Assembly: GCA_039183635.1 (NCBI GenBank)
Contig: JBCDBL010000039.1
Coordinates: 1 to 32,201, forward strand
Reading direction: 5' to 3'
Source of the DNA: JBCDBL01 sp039183635
GTDB taxonomy: Bacteria > Pseudomonadota > Alphaproteobacteria > Caulobacterales > Parvularculaceae
DNA: 32,201 nt
Of this stretch, positions 1-6,497 are shown one piece after another. Both the position numbers and the translations under genes were made by a program. Within the stretch, counting starts at the first letter, position 1. The number at the start of each line of letters is the position of its first letter. The notes under the pieces were generated by a model. It was given only the letters and a program-made list of their open reading frames with translations. It ran no database searches and was not told the DNA's origin.

Positions 1-495
1 AACGGCGTACTCATAAGCATCCGGCCACCCCGACGCGCCGGGCCGCACCTTCATGCGGTCCGGACGCAGGACGTAAATCTCCCGCACATCGGCATCGAGG
101 CGCACCGCCTCCAGATAGGCGTTGCCGGCGGCAAGCAGGAACCCGTAAAACGCTTCGAAAACTTCTGGGCCGGACTGCTCCCCATTGGGTTTGCGCAAAA
201 GGTCGATCACGGGATGCGTCTCAAGCCGTCCGCCGCCGTCGGACACCGCAAACGGCGTCGAGGCCGCCGCCTCCGCCACCATCCGTATGCAGCGATAGGC
301 TATGACGTTCTTCTGATACCCCTCGCGCGCCAGGGACGCATAGTCCCGGGGCGTCCAGGCCGCTGCGCCGGTCCCATGCAAGGCGATCAACGGCCTCGCC
401 GCCGAAGCCTTGGTTTCCGCCGCTGTCGCCGGACGCTTTGCGAAAAGGCCGAAAGGATCGAGCCGGCCAAGGCCGGACCGTTGCGTACGCGCCAT
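1..495 (-). CDS. Phage/GTA portal protein, HK97 type (N-terminal part)
   Basis: I read this frame by hand. It opens with ATG at 495, preceded by a strong Shine-Dalgarno (TAAGGAG, complement of 502-508), and stays open for 165 codons to the window edge, so the C-terminal part is missing. The protein starts MARTQRSGLGRLDPFGLF. It then carries features typical of HK97-family portals: a stretch RDYASLAREGYQKN followed by AYRCIRMVAEAAASTPF, then HPVIDLLRKPN, FYGFLLAAGNAYLE and YVLRPDRMKV. Portal proteins form the dodecameric ring at the capsid vertex through which the terminase pumps DNA. The gene starts 18 nt after the terminase large subunit stop, the normal terminase-portal order of GTA and siphophage head modules. 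The fold is confident. Whether this is a domesticated GTA or a prophage needs the genes beyond the edge. Confidence 0.9.
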   Translation of the reverse strand, partial: MARTQRSGLGRLDPFGLFAKRPATAAETKASAARPLIALHGTGAAAWTPRDYASLAREGYQKNVIAYRCIRMVAEAAASTPFAVSDGGGRLETHPVIDLLRKPNGEQSGPEVFEAFYGFLLAAGNAYLEAVRLDADVREIYVLRPDRMKVRPGASGWPDAYEYAV

Positions 496-513
496 ATTTT
501 ATCTCCTTAAAGA

Positions 514-1860
514 TTAAAGACGCCGCACCGCAGGGGCCGCGCCCCCATGGGACAACATCAAGTCCGTGAGCGCCCAGACAAGGGCGTCGAGACGGTCGGG
601 ACTGCCCTCGCCGGCGTCCCCGGTAAACCTCGTCATTTCGTCTTCCAGCGCCGGGAACGCCCCGGCATGGGCGACGCGCCCGCGCTCATAAAGCGCCGCC
701 ACAGGCTCGGCCCGGACGATTTTGCCCCGGCGCGCCCGCACCGGCCGCACCGCCGCGCTTTGGTCGACCTGGGCCAGGACCGCGCTCACAAGATCGCCGC
801 CCTGGTTCACCTCCACGACAATGCGGTCCGCATCATATTTGCGATAAACCGCGACCACCCGCTCCGCCCAGGCGCGTGGGGAGACGCCCTGGACCGTCGC
901 ATCCTCAAGAACGTAGGCCCTCGGCCCGCTGTCCCTCCCCCTCGCGACGCCGGCGACAATCACGCCGCACGCGTCGGACTTTGCATGGGACGTCACCGGC
1001 GGATCTACGCCGACGACGATGCGCTCCAACTCGGGGGCGCGGTCGACCCGGCCGCGGTCGATATCGCCAAGCCGCCACAACGCGCCCGGCGTGTCGGTCA
1101 GGATCTCGCCCTGCAATTCCTGCCGGCCGATCCGTGTGCCTTCATATTGGCCGACAATCTCCGTCAAAAACGTATCGGCCAGAAACGCCGTATTGGCGTA
1201 GGTCGCCGCCCGCGTCACCACAGTCGTCGGCGCGGCCATCAGTTTTTTCAACAACGCCGTCGGACGCGGCGTCGTCGTCACCGTCTGGCGCGGCCGGTCG
1301 CCCAAGCGCAGCCCGAGCTGCAGGTTCGACCAGACGTCTTCCGCCCGCCGCCATTTGCAAAATTCATCTGACCACGCGCTATCGAACTGCGGCCCGCGCA
1401 ACGCGTCGGGATCTTCGGCCGAAAAGCATTGCGCCACCGCGCCGTTCGGCCAGACGAGCCGCCGCCGGCTCGCCTCGTACTGCGGCCGATGGTCCCGCGG
1501 CGCAATCGCCAACAGGCCGGACGGCCCGTCGACCATCACCTCCCGCACATCGGCGTAGGTCTCTCCCACAAGGGCGATGCGGCGGGCGCGGCCTTTGCCA
1601 AGGGGGCTTGCCCCTTCGACTTCAGCCCGCACCCATTCCGCCCCGGCCCGGGTTTTGCCGGCGCCGCGCCCGCCGAGAATAAGCCACGTGGTCCAGCGCC
1701 CCGCATCGGGCGGCGGCAGCTGATCGTCCCGGGCCCAGAACCGCCAGTCATGGACGAGAAACGCAAGTTCATCCGGCCCCAGACTTTCCAGCCACGCGTC
1801 CCTTACGGGCGGCGGCAAGGATGCGATCGAGGCGGCGCTTAATCTCTTGTCGGATGTCAT
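514..1860 (-). CDS. terL: Terminase large subunit, GTA/phage DNA-packaging ATPase
   Basis: This is the motor-nuclease that cuts and pumps DNA into the prohead. In the 448-residue form (ATG at 1860) it shows a Walker A motif GGRGAGKT at about 63-70 and a Walker B-like block ending in the Asp-Glu pair at about 165-166 (FDSAWSDE). A coupling motif TTTPRP lies at about 195-200. A C-terminal RNase H-like nuclease has acidic residues near D286 (VGVDPP), E350 (VVEVNQGG) and D425 (SPDRLDALVWAL). The segment GGRGAGKTRAGAEW followed by ETYADVREVMVDG is what I associate with alphaproteobacterial GTA terminases (RcGTA g2-like) and not with tailed phages in general. An alternative ATG at 1884 adds 8 residues; neither start has a strong ribosome site. 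Both overlap the upstream gene, by 92 or 116 nt. It is followed directly by the portal gene. The family call is secure; the GTA assignment is an inference. Confidence 0.93.
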   Translation of the reverse strand: MTSDKRLSAASIASLPPPVRDAWLESLGPDELAFLVHDWRFWARDDQLPPPDAGRWTTWLILGGRGAGKTRAGAEWVRAEVEGASPLGKGRARRIALVGETYADVREVMVDGPSGLLAIAPRDHRPQYEASRRRLVWPNGAVAQCFSAEDPDALRGPQFDSAWSDEFCKWRRAEDVWSNLQLGLRLGDRPRQTVTTTPRPTALLKKLMAAPTTVVTRAATYANTAFLADTFLTEIVGQYEGTRIGRQELQGEILTDTPGALWRLGDIDRGRVDRAPELERIVVGVDPPVTSHAKSDACGVIVAGVARGRDSGPRAYVLEDATVQGVSPRAWAERVVAVYRKYDADRIVVEVNQGGDLVSAVLAQVDQSAAVRPVRARRGKIVRAEPVAALYERGRVAHAGAFPALEDEMTRFTGDAGEGSPDRLDALVWALTDLMLSHGGAAPAVRRL

Positions 1861-2365
1861 TCGGGTCCAGGCGCTCCGTCTCATCTTCGGCCGCGGCCGT
1901 CTTCAGTCTTTGTTTCGTCTCTTCAAGCACTTGCTGTTTCATCTCTCTGATCCTGTCATAGGTCCTCAAGAGCGTGTTCAGCGTCCGCGCCCGGCGCTCC
2001 CGGTCCGCGTCGCTGAGCGCCGCATCGGTTTTGGCCGAACGCGACAACGCCGCATGGGCGAGCGCCGCCTCCTGCTCCACAATCGCCTCGATCGTCGCCA
2101 TCGCATCGCCTTCAAACGGCTTTAACGCCGTATCCGCAGATCGACGGATTCCGTCGACCGCTTTGCAAGGCCCAGCGCGGCGCTTGCGATGGTCTTTCTT
2201 CCAATCGCCTTGCTTAACCCGCCGGCCGATTGAACGCACCGAAACCCCGAACCGCTTGGCGAGCGCCGTTACCGGCGTCGTCTCGTTTTCATACGCCGCC
2301 CGAACCGCCGGCCAATCGATTGCGCGTTTACGCTCCTTCCGGCGGCCAAGTTCAGGGTCCGTCAT
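1769..2365 (-). CDS. Small-terminase-like HTH protein of the packaging operon
   Basis: A 198-residue basic protein directly upstream of terL, in the usual position of the small terminase, which recognises DNA and recruits the large subunit. A helix-turn-helix is visible at about residues 31-55 (PVTALAKRFGVSVRSIGRRV), followed by a Lys/Arg-rich stretch. Residues of about 80-175 are rich in Ala, Glu, Lys and Arg and look helical, fitting an oligomerisation region. I chose the ATG at 2365 (MTDPELGRRKERKRA) because the HTH follows closely. The frame is also open upstream to a GTG at 2476, which would add 37 poorly conserved-looking residues. RcGTA TerS is, as I remember it, about half this length, so this is a larger variant. 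The last 92 nt or more overlap terL in another frame. The role is inferred from position and the HTH, not from a recognised signature. Confidence 0.7.
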   Translation of the reverse strand: MTDPELGRRKERKRAIDWPAVRAAYENETTPVTALAKRFGVSVRSIGRRVKQGDWKKDHRKRRAGPCKAVDGIRRSADTALKPFEGDAMATIEAIVEQEAALAHAALSRSAKTDAALSDADRERRARTLNTLLRTYDRIREMKQQVLEETKQRLKTAAAEDETERLDPNDIRQEIKRRLDRILAAARKGRVAGKSGAG

Positions 2366-2448
2366 TCCAGTCTCTAAACAGCTTTCAGCAACCGCCGAGA
2401 GGCGCGCCCGCGCAAGAAACGACGGTCGGCGAACAGGCAAAAAGAAAC

Positions 2449-2472
2449 GCAGCTCTTTTAAGAAAGAACTGC
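2449..2472. other. Hairpin in the leader of the packaging operon
   Basis: GCAGCTCTTT and AAAGAACTGC flank a 4-nt loop, giving a 10-bp stem with one G-T-type mismatch. It lies between the predicted promoter (2513-2541) and the ATG at 2365, so it would be in the 5' untranslated leader of the terminase operon, or inside the N-terminal extension if the GTG at 2476 is used. It has no trailing T-run on the minus strand and is probably not a simple terminator. It may be an attenuator or mRNA-stability element; function unknown. Confidence 0.4.
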
Positions 2473-2512
2473 GCACCCACGCCTCAAGACGGCATTATTC
2501 GATGATGGAGAA

Positions 2513-2541
2513 TTGATAGCAAATCACCGTTACGGTGTCAA
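2513..2541 (-). promoter_or_regulatory. Sigma70-type promoter of the GTA/terminase operon
   Basis: On the minus strand a perfect -35 hexamer TTGACA (2541-2536) is followed by exactly 17 nt and a -10-like TATCAA (2518-2513). Transcription would start near 2506 and read into the small-terminase, terminase and portal genes, leaving a leader of about 140 nt. The block just upstream of the -35 is AT-rich and could serve as an UP element. Exact consensus and spacing are rare by chance in DNA this GC-rich, so I consider it a good candidate, but no start site has been mapped. Confidence 0.6.
2525..2537. promoter_or_regulatory. Palindromic operator candidate inside the promoter spacer
   Basis: CACCGTTACGGTG is a perfect 13-bp palindrome with a single central base. 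It fills most of the 17-nt spacer and touches the -35 hexamer of the predicted promoter at 2513-2541. A dimeric regulator bound here would cover the RNA polymerase site, so repression of the packaging operon is the simplest reading. No regulator gene is adjacent in the window; the binding protein is unknown. Confidence 0.5.
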
Positions 2542-2620
2542 CGGAATTTTCTTGTAAAGAACATATTATTATTTATCCAACGTGTTATCATACAGTATTA
2601 GGAATATTTTTACTAATATT

Positions 2621-3097
2621 TTACTTAGACGCCTCCTCCCACGCCGCAATACGGACGGCGACAATATGGTCGATCAACGCTTCTTCCTCAACGTCGTCTT
2701 CACTGACGGTCCGCCTGCGAACGGAAGGCCCGTCCCGGTGCACGCTCTTAGGGTCGCCGGAAACAAGAGGATGCCAATCGTAAAGCGGCCGCCCTTCAGC
2801 GATGAGGCGATAGGCGCATGTCGGCGGCATCCAGGCCAGCTCAGAGACGGTTTCAGGGGTAAGGCGTACGCATTGCGGCGCAAGGGCGTGGCGTCGTTCA
2901 TAATCCACACACCGGCACGTCGCACTGTCGAAGAGGCGACAGGCCGCACTCGTCTCATAAACAGCGCCGCTCTCCTCGTCCTCCAACAAAACAAGGCAGC
3001 ATTTCCCGCATCCGTCGCACAAGGCCTCCCATTCCTCGGACGTCATTTCTTTCAGCGTCTTACGCCGCCAAAAAGGGAGGTTTTCAGGTTTCGGCAT
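2621..3097 (-). CDS. ycgN: YcgN-family (UPF0260) cysteine-cluster protein
   Basis: A 158-residue protein with the cysteine pattern of the YkgJ/YcgN putative zinc- or iron-chelating family. CDGCGKCC at residues 27-34 is followed by C53 and CRC (61-63) within CRCVDYERR, C76 and C94. Family members are about 150 residues and are small cytosolic proteins of unknown molecular role, often placed near cell-envelope or division genes. The ATG at 3097 is preceded by GAGG at about -14. It is transcribed away from the penicillin-binding protein gene, which starts 157 nt upstream, and is followed by the AT-rich segment next to the terminase promoter. The family call is firm; metal binding is inferred from the cysteines. 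Confidence 0.88.
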   Translation of the reverse strand: MPKPENLPFWRRKTLKEMTSEEWEALCDGCGKCCLVLLEDEESGAVYETSAACRLFDSATCRCVDYERRHALAPQCVRLTPETVSELAWMPPTCAYRLIAEGRPLYDWHPLVSGDPKSVHRDGPSVRRRTVSEDDVEEEALIDHIVAVRIAAWEEASK

Positions 3098-3191
3098 ACT
3101 TTGCTCGCCTCAACGTCGAATGGACAACCTATTGAAAGCCCGCACCTGGCCATTCAATTCAGGCGCAATATAGGCTAATTCTGATCCACAA

Positions 3192-3226
3192 ATCGCCGCA
3201 AACTTAAAACAAGTTTCAACGGCGAT
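3192..3226. promoter_or_regulatory. Two-step hairpin upstream of the PBP gene
   Basis: ATCGCCG (3192-3198) pairs with CGGCGAT (3220-3226), and inside it AAACTT (3200-3205) pairs with AAGTTT (3211-3216) around a 5-nt loop. The result is a 13-bp stem broken by a small internal loop. It ends 28 nt before the GTG start at 3255, between two divergent genes. It may be a 5' leader structure of the PBP mRNA or an operator read as DNA; no T-run follows, so termination is unlikely. Confidence 0.4.
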
Positions 3227-3254
3227 CAGATCGTACGATTTTGGGGGATTCCGC

Positions 3255-5288
3255 GTGACCCAAAGGGCATGGCGCAGCATAGGCAAACTGGCGCAGAATG
3301 CTGGAAAAGCCGTTTTTTCCTGGCGCACTTTGATGGGCGCCGCCTCACTCGGCGCCGCTGCGGGCCGCGGGGCCGGGCGCGGCGCGTATGTCTTCGTGCG
3401 CAGCGGACAGGCCGCGCTTTGGGGCTCCCGGGCGCTCACCGCCGCGATGATCGGCCTTGCCGTCTTGTTTATCGGCTTCGCCCCGAAGGCGCCCGAAGGC
3501 GCGGACATCTGGGACGTCAACCGCCCGCCCAGCATCACGCTTGTGGATTCTGAAGGCGACATTCTCGCCACCCGCGGCGCAATCTACGGCGAGGCCGTCA
3601 GCGTCGCCGACCTGCCGCCCTATTTTGTGGAGGCCTTCCTCGCCACCGAGGATCGCCGCTTTTACGACCATCGCGGGGTCGATCTGCGCGGTACGGCGCG
3701 GGCGTTCGTAACCAATGTCAGGGCCGGCGCCCTGCGCGAAGGCGGCAGCACCATCACCCAGCAGCTCGCCAAAAACCTGTACCTGTCTCCTGACCGCACC
3801 CTGGTGCGCAAAGCCAAGGAAGCGATGCTCGCCCTATGGCTGGAGGGCCGGTACGACAAGAACGAAATCCTCTCTCTCTACCTGAACCGGATTTACCTCG
3901 GCGCCGGCGCCTATGGGGTGGAGGCCGCCGCCCAGCATTATTTCGGCAAATCCGCAGCCGAGGCCACGCTGGCGGAGGCGGCGATGCTCGCCGGGCTGCC
4001 GAAAGCGCCGTCGGCCCTCGCCCCCACCCGCAACCTGGAGGGCGCCCAGGCCCGCGCCGCCGACGTCCTCGATAATCTGGTCGAGACCGGCGATCTCGAC
4101 CGGTTCGATGCAATGACCGCCAAGGCCGCCCCGGCCGTCCCGGTGAACCGGGCGGCCGACTCCGGCCTCGGTTACTTTTTCGACTACATCGCTGCAAAAG
4201 CCGTCGCTTTAGCCCCGAGCCAACGGGACCTGATCGTCCACACGACCTTAAACGCCCGCCTGCAAAAAGTCGCCGAAAGCGCCGTTACCGCGACGCTCGC
4301 CGAAGAAGGAGAAATGCTGAACGCAAACCAGGCCGCCCTCATCGCCTATGACCGCGACGGCGCTCTCCTCGCCATGGTCGGCGGCGAGTCCTACAAGGAA
4401 AGCCAGTTCAATCGGGCGGTTCAGGCCAAACGCCAGCCAGGCTCAGCGTTCAAACCTTTCGTCTACCTCGCCGCCCTTGAGGCCGGCATGACGCCAAAAT
4501 CGAAGTTCGTCGACGGTCCCATCGAAATCGGCGACTGGGCGCCCCAGAATTACTCCGACGTGTTCGTCGGGGAGGTCCGCCTTGCAGAAGCGATGGCCAA
4601 ATCCATCAACACCGTCGCCGTTCAAGTGTCGGAAGAGACGGGCCGCGACAATGTCGCAGCGGTCGCCGAGCGCCTCGGCGTCTCATCTGATCTGACGCCG
4701 CACCCTTCGCTCGCCCTTGGCGCGTCCGAAGTCACCCTCAACGAACTCACAGCCGCCTATCTGCCCTTCCAGAACCGGGGCGCGGCGGTCGCGCCATACG
4801 CCATTCGTATGCTGACCGATGGGGAGGGAGAAGTGCTTTTCGAAAAGCCTTCGCCGGAGACCGCTCGCCTCATGGACAGGTCCCACGCCGACGAGATGAC
4901 CCATATGCTCTACCAGGTGCTTCATTCCGGCACCGGCGGACGCGCGCGATTGGGCGATCGCTCCGCCGCGGGCAAGACCGGCACCAGCCAGGAATGGCGC
5001 GATGCATGGTTTGTCGGGTACACGCACCAAATCACGGCAGGGGTTTGGGTCGGCAATGACGACCGTACGCCGATGAACGAGGTGACCGGCGGCAATCTTC
5101 CGGCGGAGATCTGGCGCGCCTTTATGAGCGGCGCCCACACCGGCGCGCCTTCCGTGCGTCTGCCCGGCGCCTATCCGGCGATCACAGCCATGTCGGAGGA
5201 GGCGTTGACGGACTTCTACGACGACCTGGAATACGCCTTTGACCGCCTCGACGGCGGCGCGCGGCGGGGTTTGTTCGGCCGGCGCTAA
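3255..5288 (+). CDS. Class A penicillin-binding protein (transglycosylase/transpeptidase)
   Basis: This bifunctional enzyme polymerises and crosslinks peptidoglycan in the periplasm. A membrane anchor lies at about residues 59-75 after a cytosolic basic N-terminus. The GT51 glycosyltransferase domain shows catalytic E132 in TEDRRFYDHRGVD and the GGSTITQQLAKNLYL motif at about 163-177. The transpeptidase domain has the complete active site: S397-x-x-K400 (PGSAFKPF), S450-x-N452 (KSINTVAVQ) and K574-T-G (AGKTGTSQEW). At 677 residues it is shorter than E. coli PBP1A (about 850) and ends soon after the transpeptidase domain, so accessory domains are absent. GTG at 3255 is chosen because GGGGG precedes it at about -10. 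It stands alone, divergent from the YcgN gene, with a hairpin in its leader. Confidence 0.95.
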   Translation: MTQRAWRSIGKLAQNAGKAVFSWRTLMGAASLGAAAGRGAGRGAYVFVRSGQAALWGSRALTAAMIGLAVLFIGFAPKAPEGADIWDVNRPPSITLVDSEGDILATRGAIYGEAVSVADLPPYFVEAFLATEDRRFYDHRGVDLRGTARAFVTNVRAGALREGGSTITQQLAKNLYLSPDRTLVRKAKEAMLALWLEGRYDKNEILSLYLNRIYLGAGAYGVEAAAQHYFGKSAAEATLAEAAMLAGLPKAPSALAPTRNLEGAQARAADVLDNLVETGDLDRFDAMTAKAAPAVPVNRAADSGLGYFFDYIAAKAVALAPSQRDLIVHTTLNARLQKVAESAVTATLAEEGEMLNANQAALIAYDRDGALLAMVGGESYKESQFNRAVQAKRQPGSAFKPFVYLAALEAGMTPKSKFVDGPIEIGDWAPQNYSDVFVGEVRLAEAMAKSINTVAVQVSEETGRDNVAAVAERLGVSSDLTPHPSLALGASEVTLNELTAAYLPFQNRGAAVAPYAIRMLTDGEGEVLFEKPSPETARLMDRSHADEMTHMLYQVLHSGTGGRARLGDRSAAGKTGTSQEWRDAWFVGYTHQITAGVWVGNDDRTPMNEVTGGNLPAEIWRAFMSGAHTGAPSVRLPGAYPAITAMSEEALTDFYDDLEYAFDRLDGGARRGLFGRR

Positions 5289-5348
5289 AGCGTTTCGCGC
5301 ATGACGCGGACCAGACGCAGATCGTCTCACGCGCTCAAAACAAACATT

Positions 5349-5573
5349 CTAGGGCTTGTTGAGATTCATCAATATATCTGGTCATCCCGGACGCCGGTTT
5401 TCTCCAAATCTTTGATTTGGTTAGAAAATCGAGCGATCCGGGATCTGGTGCAACAGATTTCAGACACGTGGAAACAGATCCCGGCGCTAACACGCGCACA
5501 CCAAAACCTATGGGTTTTGGGCGCGTGTAACATCCGGGATGACGGAACAACTCTGAAGCTCAACAAGCCCTAG
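5349..5573. repeat. 225-bp fold-back element with terminal inverted repeats
   Basis: This fills most of the 355-bp gap between the PBP gene and the lipoprotein gene. The ends are CTAGGGCTTGTTGAG (5349-5363) and its exact complement (5559-5573); the match extends two bases outward and, with one mismatch, about four inward. Inside lie two palindromic units of about 63 bp, 5381-5444 and 5478-5540. Each is bounded by ATCCCGG and CCGGGAT and has a hairpin core of the CCAAA/TTTGG type (CCAAATC-TTT-GATTTGG in the first, CCAAAACC-TAT-GGGTTTTGG in the second). I see no coding potential and no clear target-site duplication. It looks like a non-autonomous MITE- or REP-like element. The remaining gap sequence (5289-5346 and 5576-5643) holds only a weak stem near 5312-5326 and a C8 tract. 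Confidence 0.7.
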
Positions 5574-5643
5574 AACTTCGGATTCGAACTCGTGCGCGTT
5601 CATGCTCGAAGCCCGGCCCCCCCCTTTTCTTTACCAGCGCCCT

Positions 5644-6363
5644 CTAACTTTCATCCGTACGCACCAATTCCGGCGCCAAGCGCCAACGTCCATCGCCCGC
5701 GCGGCATGCTGCGCCGCGCCACAGGTCTTGATCTGCGCCGATCACGGCGGTCTGCGTGTACTCCCGGCAAAGCGCCGGCGTCCGCGTCGGCCCGCCGGCC
5801 AGCACCAGATCCCGGCCCGGCGCAGGCCCGGCCAGGGGCTCGTAAACATAGCCTATGGCGACGCCGTCGCGCCCGACCAGAAGCCACTCATCCTGGGCGA
5901 CCCGGCCAAGGGCGGTAAATCGCGCGCCGGAGGGAAGGGTCATCGTCTTTTTCCCGTCTGTCGAGGGCGCAAGGCGGATATTGGCGTCGGTTTTCAAGAC
6001 ATAGGCGCCAAGATCGGTTTCAAGGGCATGGCTTAGATCAAGACCGGAAACGCCGGGCGTCGCGCGCAACGGATCGTTAAAAATATTGCGCACCAAAAAC
6101 CGCTCGGCCACCACTTCGCCCGATGCGCGCGGACCGGTCCAGGATCGGCGCGCGCTTTCGGCGACATCGGAAAGCGCTAAAGAAAAGGCGGTGGCCAGAG
6201 CCGCCCGATCCGAGTTCGTCAACATCGGTGCGACAAGCGAGCCCGCCGCATAATTCGGCGCCGCCTCACTCGCCCCGGAAAACGCATCGCCGCCTTCAAA
6301 ATAAGCGCATCCCGACAAGGCAAACGCCGCAGCACACGATGCGGCCCACATTTTCAACGACAT
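5644..6363 (-). CDS. Lipoprotein with bacterial SH3-like domain
   Basis: A 239-residue protein beginning MSLKMWAASC, with a hydrophobic signal and a lipobox LSGC whose acceptor is C19, so it should be lipidated and membrane-anchored. A central segment of about residues 115-170 (NIRLAPS, then SGARFTALGR, DEWLLVGRDGVAIGYVY) matches the bacterial SH3 pattern, often involved in cell-wall contact. The C-terminal part has two cysteines (LCREY and AACRAG) that could pair. ATG at 6363 is chosen over upstream starts because GGGAGAGG lies just before it and the signal peptide starts there. It is divergent from the DUF2336 gene. Domain call good; biological role unknown. Confidence 0.82.
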   Translation of the reverse strand: MSLKMWAASCAAAFALSGCAYFEGGDAFSGASEAAPNYAAGSLVAPMLTNSDRAALATAFSLALSDVAESARRSWTGPRASGEVVAERFLVRNIFNDPLRATPGVSGLDLSHALETDLGAYVLKTDANIRLAPSTDGKKTMTLPSGARFTALGRVAQDEWLLVGRDGVAIGYVYEPLAGPAPGRDLVLAGGPTRTPALCREYTQTAVIGADQDLWRGAACRAGDGRWRLAPELVRTDES

Positions 6364-6400
6364 AAAACCTCTCCCGCCACAGTCTCGATTTGGCGCCGCC

Positions 6401-6447
6401 GCCAAGCGCTTGCGCACGATGAAACCCACGATTTGTTTACGCTTGGC
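6401..6447. promoter_or_regulatory. Spaced inverted repeat between divergent genes
   Basis: GCCAAGCG (6401-6408) and CGCTTGGC (6440-6447) are exact inverted copies, 31 nt apart, in the 134-bp region between the divergent lipoprotein and DUF2336 genes. It may be a regulator site or coincidence in GC-rich DNA. Confidence 0.25.
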
Positions 6448-6497
6448 GCCCCATAAAGGACAACGACTAAATCCGTCACGCCGAAGGAAGATACGTT

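Noticed and set aside
547..1682. Arg/Pro-rich open frames antisense to the terminase gene
   Set aside because: They are shadows of terL in two frames, with no ribosome site and no recognisable domain.
5301..5573. 90-codon open frame across the fold-back repeat
   Set aside because: It is made of repeat sequence and hairpins, has no ribosome site, and ends within the terminal repeat; not a gene.
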